64,000 bases of DNA from Allopontixanthobacter sp041552775 (lineage in GTDB: Bacteria > Pseudomonadota > Alphaproteobacteria > Sphingomonadales > Sphingomonadaceae): contig JBFEKH010000002.1 in the NCBI GenBank assembly GCA_041552775.1, positions 1 to 64,000 of the forward strand, read 5' to 3'. The stretch's first letter is position 1; each line of letters starts with the position of its first letter. Shown piece after piece: positions 17,251 through 25,848 of this stretch. Both the position numbers and the translations under genes were made by a program. Under the pieces are notes generated by a model, which saw only the letters and a list, made by a program, of their open reading frames with translations, ran no database searches and was not told where the DNA came from.

Positions 17251-17376
17251 TCAAGATGCGATCAGGATAACGACGATCAGAGTAATCAACGCGATCAGCG
17301 GTACGGACCACTTGAGCGCTCCGATAAAGCTACCGTAGGTTTTTTCCGCAGATTTAAGGTCATTTGACGAAGCCAT
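17251..17376 (-). CDS. aa3-type cytochrome c oxidase subunit IV-like small protein
   Basis: A 41-residue single-helix membrane protein too short for most callers. It reads MASSNDLKSAEKTYGSFIG, then a helix (VPLIALITLIVVILIA). This is the pattern of the bacterial aa3 oxidase subunit IV family (COX4_pro_2): a short polar N-terminus with a conserved TYxxF just before one transmembrane helix. In many alphaproteobacteria this gene sits immediately before pntA, as here. The TGA overlaps a TTG in pntA. An AT-rich stretch upstream probably holds the promoter for the whole cox4-pntA-pntA2-pntB run. Confidence 0.85.
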   Translation of the reverse strand: MASSNDLKSAEKTYGSFIGALKWSVPLIALITLIVVILIAS

Positions 17377-17590
17377 TTTTCGAATCCCCGTAATTAATAT
17401 CTTTCGCGCAGACTCTATCGCGCGGCGCGGCTGGCATCAACCCTCGCCCGACAACTCCCTAGCAGATAGCTGAAATCGTCCGGGGCATTCGCCAAACAAA
17501 TCAAGCCGACCCCAATGTCCTTAATCTGACCTTTACACGTTCACGCTAGATCGACTGACTGTACCGCATGGGGACGGTTCTTGAGGTTCT

Positions 17591-19009
17591 ATGGCTGACG
17601 ATTCAACGCGATTGCTGATGCTGATTGATGATGAACCGGCCCAGAGCCGGTTGATCACGGCACTCGCCGCGCGTGAGGGCTGGCGTGTGCTGGTGGTAAA
17701 TGACGCGGAAACTGCGATTGCCACGCTTGGAACCCGGCATGGCATGCAATTGTCCGCCATCATACTTGATCAATGGGTGCCAGGTGACGATGCCTGCAGC
17801 CTAATTGAGGAATTGAAAGCGCGGCGCCCGGCCATGCCCATCCTGATGCTCACGACTAGTGCATCTCCCTTGTTGGCAGTTGAAGCAATGCGGGCCGGCG
17901 CAACCGATTATCTGGTCAAGCCGGTAGCGCCCGACCGCCTGATGAGTGCCCTGAACAGCGCAACCAAACATGAGGCGCCCAAACAAGAGCTTCAGCCGCT
18001 GACGGAAAAAATGCCAGCCGTGCTCGACTTCGATGCGATGATAGGCACTTCGCAATCGTTCCGCGCTGCGCTGGCCAATGCCGCCAAGGCAGCCCGCGGC
18101 CATGGTTCGGTTCTGATTGAGGGAGAGAGCGGCACCGGCAAGGAAATGCTGGTACGCGCGATGCATTCTGCCAGCACGCGGTCGAAATCCCCATTGAGAA
18201 TTATTAATGTCGGCGGTGTTCCTGCCAATTCCATCGAATCGGTCCTGTTCGGCCATGAACAGAACGCCTTCCCCGGCGCTTTCGACCGCCAGATCGGGGC
18301 TTTGCAGCATTGCGACGGCGGAACCCTGGTGCTGGACGAGATCGACCGGCTGGCCGCGCCGCTGCAGGAAGTTCTCGCGGAGGCATTGACCAGCGGTATT
18401 GTCCGCCCGGTCGGGGCAAAGCATGGTTTTCGTGTAGATGTGCGTCTGCTCGCCGCCAGCAACCTGCCCTTGGCCGATCTGGTCGAGGCGGGACATTTCG
18501 ATTCCGATTTATTCACGGCAGTGTCGGCCACCCGCATTGTCTTGCCGCCCCTGCGCGAACGGCAGGGAGACATCTCCGGCCTGACCCGGCATTTTCTGGC
18601 GCGAATTGGCGACCAGCCGGGCCTGCGCGCATTGTCGATCAGCGACGCAGCGCTCAGCCTGCTGTCCGCGTATGACTGGCCTGGCAATGTCCGGCAGTTA
18701 CAGGCGGTCCTGTTCCGCGCTGCCGTCTTTTGTGACAATGAGACGCTCACGGTGGAGAGTTTTCCGCAATTGTCCGAATTGCTCGGCGAATGCGACACCG
18801 TTCTGGATCCGCTTCACGAAGGCGTGGGCGTGATGCTGTATACGCAAGACGGCAATCTGCGCCCGCTGGAAGAAATCGAAGCCGACGTGATCCGCCTTGC
18901 CATTGGCCATTATCGCGGCCGGATGACCGAAGTTGCCCGCCGCCTGGGGATCGGACGATCCACCCTGTACCGGAAATTGGGCGATCTCGGCATCGGCGAT
19001 GCGGCATAA
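17591..19009 (+). CDS. NtrC-family response regulator with degenerate sigma-54 contact loop
   Basis: A 472-residue regulator with three domains. The receiver (1-125) has acidic residues D13/D14, phospho-acceptor D60 in IILDQWVP, T88/T89 and K110. The AAA+ domain (about 145-385) has Walker A GESGTGKE at 178-185 and Walker B LVLDEIDRL. A Fis-type helix-turn-helix lies at the C-terminus (EVARRLGIGRSTLYRKLGDLGI). The GAFTGA loop that touches sigma-54 reads NAFPGA at 225-230, so activation of sigma-54 polymerase is doubtful. It may act as a sigma-70 regulator or repressor, like some Rhodobacter NtrC-type proteins. No histidine kinase is adjacent. An upstream ribosome site is weak. Confidence 0.9.
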   Translation: MADDSTRLLMLIDDEPAQSRLITALAAREGWRVLVVNDAETAIATLGTRHGMQLSAIILDQWVPGDDACSLIEELKARRPAMPILMLTTSASPLLAVEAMRAGATDYLVKPVAPDRLMSALNSATKHEAPKQELQPLTEKMPAVLDFDAMIGTSQSFRAALANAAKAARGHGSVLIEGESGTGKEMLVRAMHSASTRSKSPLRIINVGGVPANSIESVLFGHEQNAFPGAFDRQIGALQHCDGGTLVLDEIDRLAAPLQEVLAEALTSGIVRPVGAKHGFRVDVRLLAASNLPLADLVEAGHFDSDLFTAVSATRIVLPPLRERQGDISGLTRHFLARIGDQPGLRALSISDAALSLLSAYDWPGNVRQLQAVLFRAAVFCDNETLTVESFPQLSELLGECDTVLDPLHEGVGVMLYTQDGNLRPLEEIEADVIRLAIGHYRGRMTEVARRLGIGRSTLYRKLGDLGIGDAA

Positions 19010-19266
19010 GTCTATGGCTGCCACCACTCCGCAGCGATCGAACACGTCCATCTGGTAGAATATGCTCGCATCCCCCTTGTCGGAACGGCAAGCGATGGCG
19101 CGGTCGAAATTGCCCGTGCAATCGGCGGCAAGCCCGCGCGCGTACAGGCCTGCAGAATATTCCGTATCAATCGTGATCAGTACCGGTAAAATCGTTCGGG
19201 CAATCGCATATTCGCTTTAAGATAGCGTTGCTGTAGTGGGACCAAAATCCATCGGAGAGAATGAAA

Positions 19267-20037
19267 ATGGCGTCCCCTGCAGACCCCCTCGATTTTACTG
19301 GCCGCAGCATCCTGATTACCGGCGCGGCATCGGGCATCGGCGCGGCCTGTGCGCGCTGGCTGGCGGGTCAGGGGGCACAGCGGCTGGTGCTGATCGACCG
19401 TGACGGGGATGCGCTGGATGCCCTGCAATTGAACACTGATGTCGAACGCCATGCTTTCGATGTGGCCGATCCGGCGAAATGGGCCGGGCTCGAAGAAAAT
19501 CTCGGCGCGCTTGATCATGTTGTGGTCAATGCAGGTATCGGCGGCAGCGGTGAATTTGCCGATCTTACGTTCCAGGAATGGCGCCGGGTAATGGACGTCA
19601 ATCTCGATGGCGCTTTCCTGACGCTCGCCGCCGGGTTGCGGGCGATGAAAAAAGCCGGGAAAGGCAGCGCTGTCGTGACTGCATCGATCACCGGAGTGAA
19701 GCCGGTCCCCGGCATCGGGCCCTACGGCGTTGCCAAGGCGGCAGTGGCGCATATGGCGCGGATCGCTGCGGCGGAAAATTCCAAGAACAACATAAGGGTG
19801 AACGCGATTGCGCCCGGCGGTGTCGATACCGCCATTTGGGAGGGATCGGCCGATTTCGTTCAGGCAGTGGCCGACCACGGGCGTAAAGCCGCGCTGAAGG
19901 GCATGGCCGGGACAACCCCGCGCGGCACCTTTGCAACATCGGATGAAATCGCAGGCGAAATCGGTTTCCTGCTGTCCGACATGGCGGCAAACATCACCGG
20001 CACCGTGCACATTACAGACGGCGGGTACTCTTTCTGA
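19267..20037 (+). CDS. Short-chain dehydrogenase/reductase (SDR)
   Basis: A classical SDR of 256 residues. It has the Rossmann motif TGAASGIG, NAGIGGSG, a catalytic Ser in ASITGV, the YGVAK catalytic Tyr/Lys, and the C-terminal TGTVHITDGGYSF. DRDGD after strand 2 suggests NAD(H) preference. Two ATGs are possible; GGAG at 19254 is too close to the ATG at 19261 but well spaced (9 nt) for 19267, which is preferred. The substrate is unknown, and it stands alone between the regulator and a hypothetical gene. Confidence 0.88.
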   Translation: MASPADPLDFTGRSILITGAASGIGAACARWLAGQGAQRLVLIDRDGDALDALQLNTDVERHAFDVADPAKWAGLEENLGALDHVVVNAGIGGSGEFADLTFQEWRRVMDVNLDGAFLTLAAGLRAMKKAGKGSAVVTASITGVKPVPGIGPYGVAKAAVAHMARIAAAENSKNNIRVNAIAPGGVDTAIWEGSADFVQAVADHGRKAALKGMAGTTPRGTFATSDEIAGEIGFLLSDMAANITGTVHITDGGYSF

Positions 20038-20133
20038 CGGGTAACTGACGCATTTCTTAACCCTGACAGTGCTATGCTGCCGCATCGATTGCCCAGACAG
20101 CAATCAGACCGCCATCAGCCAATTGGAAATTCC

Positions 20134-20544
20134 GTGAATAACGACCCGTTCGAGCTAGAATGCGACCGCCTGTCCAGCACCGTGGATAGCTTTCTGTACG
20201 AACGCATCCGCTGGGACCGGATCGAAGGACCATTGCTTGCGCGGCTGGAAGAACTCTCCCGCGCTTCCTTCGAAAGCCGCCCCGACTTCGAATTGACCGA
20301 AGAAGGCGCGACCAGCGATTTGAAACGCTTCGTGCTGAAGGTGCACAGCAACCGGATCATGGCGATCAAGATGTGGCTCGCCAATGGCCGAGCGCTGATC
20401 GACGTCGAGGAAATCGAGCGCAGCAGATACAAGGTCATGCCGGGAGAGCCGATCTCTACCGAATTCGAGGGAGTGGACGAACAATGGATGGCCGCCAGCA
20501 TGCGCGCTATCGTCGCTCGAGCACGCAACGAAGAAGGCGCCTGA
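20134..20544 (+). CDS. Conserved hypothetical protein
   Basis: A soluble 136-residue protein with no signal peptide or membrane helix. The chosen GTG at 20134 (MNNDPFELECDRL) follows GGAAA by 6 nt; an ATG at 20074 would add 20 unconvincing residues. The sequence is rich in charged amphipathic helices in the first half (ECDRLSSTVDSFLYERIRWD), then a mixed alpha/beta half ending WMAASMRAIVARARNEEGA. I do not recognise a family and no catalytic motif is visible. It converges on folP with an 11-bp gap. Confidence 0.65.
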   Translation: MNNDPFELECDRLSSTVDSFLYERIRWDRIEGPLLARLEELSRASFESRPDFELTEEGATSDLKRFVLKVHSNRIMAIKMWLANGRALIDVEEIERSRYKVMPGEPISTEFEGVDEQWMAASMRAIVARARNEEGA

Positions 20545-20555
20545 ACCGGCGCCAG

Positions 20556-21677
20556 TCAGCCCTCCGGCAATTCCGAGAAATCGGTCAGCGCCGCATCACG
20601 AAGCCCGCGCCAGACATTTCGCGCCTGCACGCTGGCTGCTACGTCATGGACACGCAGGATCTGGATGCCCGCATCCATGCCTTTGACCGCGAGCGCGATA
20701 CTGCCGCCTAGCCGCTCAGCCGCGGGCGCTTCGTTCGACAAAGCGCCGATCATCCGCTTGCGGCTCGCCCCGAGCAGCAGCGGCTGGCCTAGCGCATGAT
20801 ACAGCGGCAGCGCATTTAGCACGGCGAGATTTTCCGCCAGCGATTTTCCGAAACCGACACCCGGATCCAAGATGATTTGTTCGCGCGCGATACCTGCAGC
20901 CAATGCGCGGTCACGGGCAGCCCTCAGCCAGTCGAACACATCCAACACGACATCGGCATATGCGGCATCTTCGTGGAGGTCATCGCCCAATCCTGGTGCG
21001 TGCATCAGCACAACCGGGCATCTGCGTGACGCTGCGAGTTCGAGGCTGCGCGGATCATGCCGAAGCGCGGACACATCGTTGATGATCTGGGCGCCGGCAT
21101 CCAGCGCTGCCTCCATCACAGCGGGACGCCTTGTATCCACGCTGATCGCCGCACCCATCGCGGCGCAATATTCAACCGCCGGAAGGACCCGCTTCAATTC
21201 ATCACCCTCCCATGTCGCAGCCGCGCCAGGCCGGGTGCTTTCGCCGCCAACATCAACCAACGCCGCGCCCGCCTCCAGCATGGCAGCCGCATGCGCGCGG
21301 CCCGCCTCCGGATCGTCGAGGAAGTTGCCGCCATCGGAAAAACTGTCTGGCGTAACATTGAGAATGCCCATCAATTGGGGCTGGTCCAACCGGATAGTAC
21401 GTTCGCCCAATTGCAGGGCCGGATGGGCGAACCGCAGCGCTGCCCATTGCGCCTCCGCCTCTGCCGCCACGCTATCAGGCAGCCTGCCCAGAGCTTCGGC
21501 CATATCAGCTGGTGAAACCCGCACTCGCTCGGTAATTTCGCCGTCACGGCGCAGGATAATCGCGAAGCGGTGTGCATAGACCATGCCGCCCGCCAGCCGG
21601 ACCGCATCGCCCTCCTCGCCTTGCGGGCTGGCTGCGAAGCCAATCGGGCGGATGTAAATCTGGTCCATGTTCGTCAC
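20556..21677 (-). CDS. folP: Dihydropteroate synthase
   Basis: Condenses para-aminobenzoate with dihydropterin pyrophosphate in folate synthesis; the target of sulfonamides. The 373 residues are longer than the usual 270-280 because of an N-terminal extension of about 100 residues (YIRPIGFAASPQGEEG), which is seen in other sphingomonads. The TIM-barrel core carries MGILNVTPDSFSDGG, GGESTRPGA, ISVDTRRPAVM, INDVSALRHDP, ILDPGVGFGKS and LLGASRKRMIG. The start is at 21677 or nine bases further in (MDQIYIRP). Stand-alone, with no other folate gene nearby. Confidence 0.94.
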   Translation of the reverse strand: MTNMDQIYIRPIGFAASPQGEEGDAVRLAGGMVYAHRFAIILRRDGEITERVRVSPADMAEALGRLPDSVAAEAEAQWAALRFAHPALQLGERTIRLDQPQLMGILNVTPDSFSDGGNFLDDPEAGRAHAAAMLEAGAALVDVGGESTRPGAAATWEGDELKRVLPAVEYCAAMGAAISVDTRRPAVMEAALDAGAQIINDVSALRHDPRSLELAASRRCPVVLMHAPGLGDDLHEDAAYADVVLDVFDWLRAARDRALAAGIAREQIILDPGVGFGKSLAENLAVLNALPLYHALGQPLLLGASRKRMIGALSNEAPAAERLGGSIALAVKGMDAGIQILRVHDVAASVQARNVWRGLRDAALTDFSELPEG

Positions 21678-21754
21678 CGGTGATGATCTGTGTCAGCCAC
21701 TGGCCATACCCGCGCCAGTCCGTTTGAAAAGGGCCAGCGGCACGGCAATCATCG

Positions 21755-21788
21755 AAAAAAGGGGACGGCAATTGCAGCCGCCCCCTTT
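21755..21788 (-). terminator. Rho-independent terminator (minus strand)
   Basis: A strong hairpin with arms 21758-21769 and 21777-21788, one mismatch and a 7-nt loop. Read on the minus strand it is followed by TTTTTT. It would end transcription from the ccrM side. It lies just after the stop of the outer-membrane-protein-like remnant and may be that lost gene's own terminator. Confidence 0.75.
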
Positions 21789-21811
21789 AAATTAGGCGAT
21801 ATTACGGGAAG

Positions 21812-22030
21812 TTATCCGCCAAAACGGGGTCGGCCCCCGGCAGATACAGCGGTCTGGCCGGTTTCCACATCCAGCGTGGCGGGGAGCAGGTTCAGTCCGA
21901 CAGTCGCATCGTCAAATCGCTCGTGATAGGTAGCCTAGGCAAACACATCGACACTCTCCGACACCGCGAAACTGGCGCCGGCAATGCCCTGCCATGCGAA
22001 ACCGTCGTCTTTGTCATTTGCATCGAGCGA
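21812..22030 (-). pseudogene. C-terminal remnant of an exported/outer-membrane-like protein (tentative)
   Basis: Minus-strand reading from just after the ccrM stop gives a protein-like stretch of 72 codons broken by one TAG at 21935-21937. Before the stop it reads DGFAWQGIAGASFAVSE and SVDVFA. After the stop it continues ATYHERFDDATVGLNL and ends AVSAGGRPRFGG. The alternation of aromatic and polar residues resembles the last strands of small outer-membrane beta-barrels. The stretch has no start codon of its own in good context and is followed by a terminator. A truncated, decayed gene is the most likely reading; exact family uncertain. Confidence 0.45.
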
Positions 22031-23179
22031 TCAATCCTCGTTGGCGAGCAAGTATTGTTGCCGCAGAGCATCGACTGGTTTCACGTCACCCTCGTGCTCG
22101 ATGTGCCAGAAGGTCCATCCATTGCAACTTGGCGCGCCTTGCAGATCCTTGCCCAGTCCGTGGATGGAACCCACCTGCTTTTCATACGCCAATGAGCCAT
22201 CGGCGCGGACTTTCGCAATCCAGCGGCGTTTCTTGTCGAAAATCTCGGTTCCCGGTTTGATGTAACCGTTCTCGACAAGTACACCGAATGCCACTTTCGG
22301 GGCGCTCTTCTGGCTTTGCATCGTCTCCAGCGCGCTTTCATCCAGCGGCAATTCCTTCTCGATCCGCTTCAGGGCGATATCACGATAGAAATCCTCCCGC
22401 TCGCAGCCGATCCATTCGCGGCCAAGGCGCTTGGCCACCGCACCGGTGGTGCCTGTGCCAAAGAACGGGTCGAGCACAACATCGCCTTTTTCGGTCGTAG
22501 CGAGCAGTACGCGGTAAAGCAGCGCCTCGGGTTTCTGAGTTGGATGCGCCTTGTGCCCATCATGCTTCAGGCGTTCCGGGCCGCCGCACAGCGGCAACAC
22601 CCAGTCGGACCGCATCTGCAATTCATCGTTCAACGTCTTCATCGCGCGGTAATTGAACTGGTAACGGGCCTTCTCGCCCTGGCTGGCCCAGATCAGCGTT
22701 TCATGCGCATTGGTGAACCGGGTACCCTTGAAATTGGGCATCGGATTAGTCTTGCGCCAAACCACGTCATTCAGGATCCAGAATCCGAGATCCTGCAGGA
22801 TGGAGCCGACGCGGAAAATGTTGTGATAGCTGCCGATCACCCACAATGCGCCGTCTGGCTTCAAAACCCGCCGTGCCTCGGTCAGCCAATCACGGGTGAA
22901 TTTATCATAGACCGCGAAACTGTCGAATTGGTCCCAGTGATCTGTGACGGCATCGACCTGGCTGCCATCTGGACGGTTGAGATCGCCGCCCAGCTGCAGA
23001 TTGTATGGCGGATCGGCAAAAACGCAATCAACACTGTTGTCCGGCAGGCTGCGCATCGCTTTGATACAGTCGCCCGACAGAATCTTGCCCAGCGGCAAAT
23101 CCAGTACCGGTGCAGCAGTCTTGGCAGCCGGTTTACTGGCCGTCCGGACGCGCATTTTTGTGGTCTCCATGACCCCCAT
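22031..23179 (-). CDS. ccrM: CcrM-type DNA adenine-N6 methyltransferase (GANTC)
   Basis: Solitary cell-cycle methyltransferase that methylates the adenine of GANTC after replication, known from Caulobacter and other alphaproteobacteria. The 382 residues contain the beta-class order: catalytic DPPY at 56-59, a target-recognition region with RKTNPMPNFKGTRF and HETLIWASQ, and the SAM motif DPFFGTGTTG later. The extra C-terminal RAMA-like domain of about 80 residues ends in SIHGLGKDLQGAPSCNGWTFWHIE. The start at 23179 has an AGGGGAA ribosome site; the longer frame is rejected. No restriction partner is adjacent. The upstream region is dense in GANTC sites, suggesting feedback by its own mark. Confidence 0.96.
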   Translation of the reverse strand: MGVMETTKMRVRTASKPAAKTAAPVLDLPLGKILSGDCIKAMRSLPDNSVDCVFADPPYNLQLGGDLNRPDGSQVDAVTDHWDQFDSFAVYDKFTRDWLTEARRVLKPDGALWVIGSYHNIFRVGSILQDLGFWILNDVVWRKTNPMPNFKGTRFTNAHETLIWASQGEKARYQFNYRAMKTLNDELQMRSDWVLPLCGGPERLKHDGHKAHPTQKPEALLYRVLLATTEKGDVVLDPFFGTGTTGAVAKRLGREWIGCEREDFYRDIALKRIEKELPLDESALETMQSQKSAPKVAFGVLVENGYIKPGTEIFDKKRRWIAKVRADGSLAYEKQVGSIHGLGKDLQGAPSCNGWTFWHIEHEGDVKPVDALRQQYLLANED

Positions 23180-23211
23180 CGAATATTCCCCTGTTAAGTT
23201 ATCCACAGGGT

Positions 23212-23364
23212 GAGTCCAACCGAAGTCCACGTCAAGTCCGAATGATGTGCGGGTTCAGGCCAATCGACTAGGACCTAAGAGAGAACAAAAAGAGTCCCCC
23301 ACAAGATGTTGAGTCTGCTGGCCTTAGCCAGACTCGCCATGATGGGGTGTGGCCATAAGGACTC
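23212..23364. promoter_or_regulatory. GANTC cluster and nested inverted repeats upstream of ccrM
   Basis: Five GANTC sites lie in 153 bp: 23212, 23292, 23311, 23331 and 23360. Four of them are the arms of two nested inverted repeats: AGAGTCC at 23291 with GGACTCT at 23359, and GAGTCTG at 23311 with CAGACTC at 23329. A compact CTGGC/GCCAG hairpin can also form in the middle. On the minus strand the outer stem ends in TTTTT, so it could also terminate transcripts from the antiporter gene. The position between an upstream operon and the ccrM start suggests a combined terminator and methylation-sensitive promoter region. Confidence 0.55.
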
Positions 23365-23390
23365 TGCCCGAAACTCATTCGTAATTTCTC

Positions 23391-24335
23391 TCAAAAGGCG
23401 AGGACGAAGGCGGTGTTGAGGGTAAATAGCGCCACCAGAAAGCCCCCGGCGACACGGCCGATCTGCTTACGAAACGCAATAAATCCGGCCACCAGCAGGG
23501 CGCCGGCGATTACCATCGGCAGTTCCACATCAATCATCTCGGGGGGTATGGCGGTGGGTGAAACGGCCATGGTCACGCCGCCAATCAGCAAGATGTTGAA
23601 GATGTTGGAACCAAGCACATTTCCGATGGCGAGTTCCGAATGGCCCCGCCAGGCGGCGATGGCGGACGCAGTCAGTTCAGGCAGCGAGGTTCCGACAGCG
23701 ACGATGGTCAGGCCAATCACAGTCTCGCTCATCCCGAATGTTCGCGCCAGATCGACCGCACCGGTAACCAGATAGCTCGCGCCCAGCACCATCACTCCAA
23801 GCCCAACAATCAGCAATCCGGCGGAGAACCATAAGGATTGTGCGGGTGCCGCCGGCAAATCCGCTGCAGCAGGTTCCTCGATCCCGACTTTCCGGGAATT
23901 GCGGTACATCCAGACGATATACGCAGCCACGCCCGCAATCATCCCCAATCCGATCCAGATATTCCCCCACGCAAGCCACGCAATCGTAAATAGCAGGGCC
24001 GAAACAACGACATTGATAATCGCGTCACGGATCAAACTCGACCGGTCCAGCGCAATCGGTTGGATCAAAGCCGCCGCACCCAGGATCAGCAGGGTATTAG
24101 CGATGTTGGACCCGGCAATATTACCCCAGGCAATGCCCGGAGATCCTGCCAGCGCGGCTTCAACAGACGTGGCCATTTCGGGCATCGAAGTGCCGATGCC
24201 CACGATCACGAGCCCGGTGAACAGGCTCGACACGCCCAGCCGCATCGCCAGTGAAACCGCGCCGCGCACCAGCCAGTCTCCGCCCAGCACGAGCGCAACC
24301 AGCCCGCCAAGGCACATCAAAATTGCAATAGTCAC
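23391..24335 (-). CDS. Calcium/sodium antiporter (YrbG/CaxA family)
   Basis: A 314-residue inner-membrane exchanger with about ten helices in two inverted repeats. Each repeat carries the ion-binding signature of the CaCA superfamily: GIGTSMPEMATSVEAAL in the first half and VAVGTSLPELTASAIAA in the second, each followed by GNIAGSNIANTLL- or GNVLGSNIFNILL-type segments. A cytoplasmic loop lies near the middle (RNSRKVGIEEP). The start overlaps the nhaA stop by 4 bp, so the two cation antiporters are co-translated, pointing to joint Na+/Ca2+ homeostasis. Confidence 0.93.
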   Translation of the reverse strand: MTIAILMCLGGLVALVLGGDWLVRGAVSLAMRLGVSSLFTGLVIVGIGTSMPEMATSVEAALAGSPGIAWGNIAGSNIANTLLILGAAALIQPIALDRSSLIRDAIINVVVSALLFTIAWLAWGNIWIGLGMIAGVAAYIVWMYRNSRKVGIEEPAAADLPAAPAQSLWFSAGLLIVGLGVMVLGASYLVTGAVDLARTFGMSETVIGLTIVAVGTSLPELTASAIAAWRGHSELAIGNVLGSNIFNILLIGGVTMAVSPTAIPPEMIDVELPMVIAGALLVAGFIAFRKQIGRVAGGFLVALFTLNTAFVLAF

Positions 24336-25507
24336 GAGTGTTTTTTTCCAGTGCTGCGCAGAAGAAATATTCCGCCAAGGGCCGAGATCAGCGATCCGCT
24401 GAGCACACCCAACTTGACCGCCACCAGCTGTTCCGGCGTGGTGAAGGCGAGGTTTCCGATGAACAGGCTCATGGTGAAACCGATCCCGGCGATCAACGAC
24501 AATCCATAAACCTGCCGCCAGGCGATCCCGTCCGGCAGGCTGGCGATACCCGTCTTAACCGCCAGCCATGCAAAACCGACAATGCCCACTTGCTTGCCGA
24601 GGAACAGGCCCAACGCGATCCCCAGCGGCAACGGTGCAGCAAAGGCCGACAATTCGATCCCGGCGAAGGAAACGCCCGCATTGGCCAGCGCGAAAATCGG
24701 CACCACTAAGAACGCGACCCACGGGTGAAGCGCATGTTCCATCCGTTCCAGGACATCTTTGCCAGTGCGGCTGGTCAGCGGCACCGTCATAGCCAGTGCA
24801 ACGCCTGCCAACGTTGCGTGAACGCCCGATTTTAGCACGAAGAACCACAATGCGATGCCCAGCAGGACATAGGGCAAGGACGATCCGACTTTCGCGCGGC
24901 CGATCAGCGCCAGGGTGACCAGCACCGCAGCCGCTGCGGCCAGCATCGCCAGCTCCACACCCGGGGTGTAGAACAGCGCGATGATCACGATCGCCCCGAT
25001 ATCGTCGATCACTGCAATCGCAAGCAGCAGCGCCTTCAGCGCCACCGGCACCCGGCTGCCCAGCAAGGCTAGAATGCCAAGCGCAAAGGCGATGTCTGTC
25101 GCGGCGGGAATGGCCCATCCGGCCAGGTTTTCCGGGCTGTTCCAATTGATGGCGGCAAACACCAGAGCAGGCAGAATCATACCGCCCAAAGCAGCAAAGA
25201 GAGGCAGGGAAGATTGCTTCCAGCTGGACAGCTGGCCGGTCAGGACTTCACGCTTTACTTCCAGTCCGATGAGGAAGAAGAATACTGCCATTAGTCCGTC
25301 ATTGATCCACAGCAGCGCAGGTTTTTCGATCCCGGACCCGCTGACGGTCAGCGCGATTTCCGCATTCAGTACAGCGGCGTAAACTCCAGCGAGCGGGCTG
25401 TTGGCCAGAATGAGCGCCGCTACAGCCGCGATCATCAGCACAACGCCCCCGGCGCTTTCCTCTCTGAGAAAGTCACGCAAGGATTGCGCGGTATTTGCAG
25501 GTAACAT
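24332..25507 (-). CDS. nhaA: Na+/H+ antiporter NhaA
   Basis: Electrogenic sodium/proton exchanger of the inner membrane, 391 residues with about twelve helices. The ion-binding Asp residues are visible in AIPAATDIAFALG and AIAVIDDIGAIVIIALFY. Other markers are FFFLIGLEVKREVLTGQL and the conserved SLPDGIAWRQVYGLSLIAGIGFTMSLFIGNLAF at the end (quoted here as one motif region, residues about 325-358). It is the first gene of a two-gene operon with the Ca/Na antiporter. Suits a marine or saline habitat, though that is inference. Confidence 0.96.
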   Translation of the reverse strand: MLPANTAQSLRDFLREESAGGVVLMIAAVAALILANSPLAGVYAAVLNAEIALTVSGSGIEKPALLWINDGLMAVFFFLIGLEVKREVLTGQLSSWKQSSLPLFAALGGMILPALVFAAINWNSPENLAGWAIPAATDIAFALGILALLGSRVPVALKALLLAIAVIDDIGAIVIIALFYTPGVELAMLAAAAAVLVTLALIGRAKVGSSLPYVLLGIALWFFVLKSGVHATLAGVALAMTVPLTSRTGKDVLERMEHALHPWVAFLVVPIFALANAGVSFAGIELSAFAAPLPLGIALGLFLGKQVGIVGFAWLAVKTGIASLPDGIAWRQVYGLSLIAGIGFTMSLFIGNLAFTTPEQLVAVKLGVLSGSLISALGGIFLLRSTGKKHS

Positions 25508-25662
25508 TCTCGAACTTCCTGAAACGTGACGAAATTATCAGATCGGGGCGGCATCCGGCCCGTGATGGCTCGGGTGCCGCCCCGTAACATTGTGCCAAAT
25601 TTGAGCGACGCGCCCTCCCCGCGCAGGAGGGAAGTGAGAGGAAGAGCGCGCCGCCTGCCGAG

Positions 25663-25848
25663 CTACGTCGATGGGCCGCGCAAGATGGGAATATTGCGGC
25701 TCTGCAGTTCGGCAATCCTGTCTTTCAATCTCAGGCGCACACGTTTGAGAAGTTTCAAATCCTCCTGCTTGCCATGCGCCTTGCTGGTGTCGATCAACCG
25801 ATCGAGTCGCCGGTGGCGGCGTAGCAGACGATCGAGATAATTATTCAT
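25663..25848 (-). CDS. DUF465 (YdcH-like) small protein
   Basis: A 61-residue soluble helical hairpin of the YdcH/DUF465 family. It starts MNNYLDRLLRRHRRLDRLID and continues KLLKRVRLRLKDRIAEL, with heptad-like Leu spacing and very basic helices. The longer upstream frame has no homology and is rejected. The function of the family is unknown; it is common in proteobacteria. It is divergent from the OxyR-like regulator with about 146 bp between starts. Between it and nhaA (25508-25662) I see no gene. Confidence 0.85.
   Translation of the reverse strand: MNNYLDRLLRRHRRLDRLIDTSKAHGKQEDLKLLKRVRLRLKDRIAELQSRNIPILRGPST

Noticed and set aside
19010..19260. Protein-like text in frame after the NtrC-like stop (starting VYGCHHSAAIEH)
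   Set aside because: No start codon or ribosome site, no recognised family; about 60 codons could be chance in GC-rich DNA.
22031..23179. ccrM as part of a restriction-modification system
   Set aside because: No restriction endonuclease gene is adjacent, and its C-terminal extension matches the solitary CcrM type.
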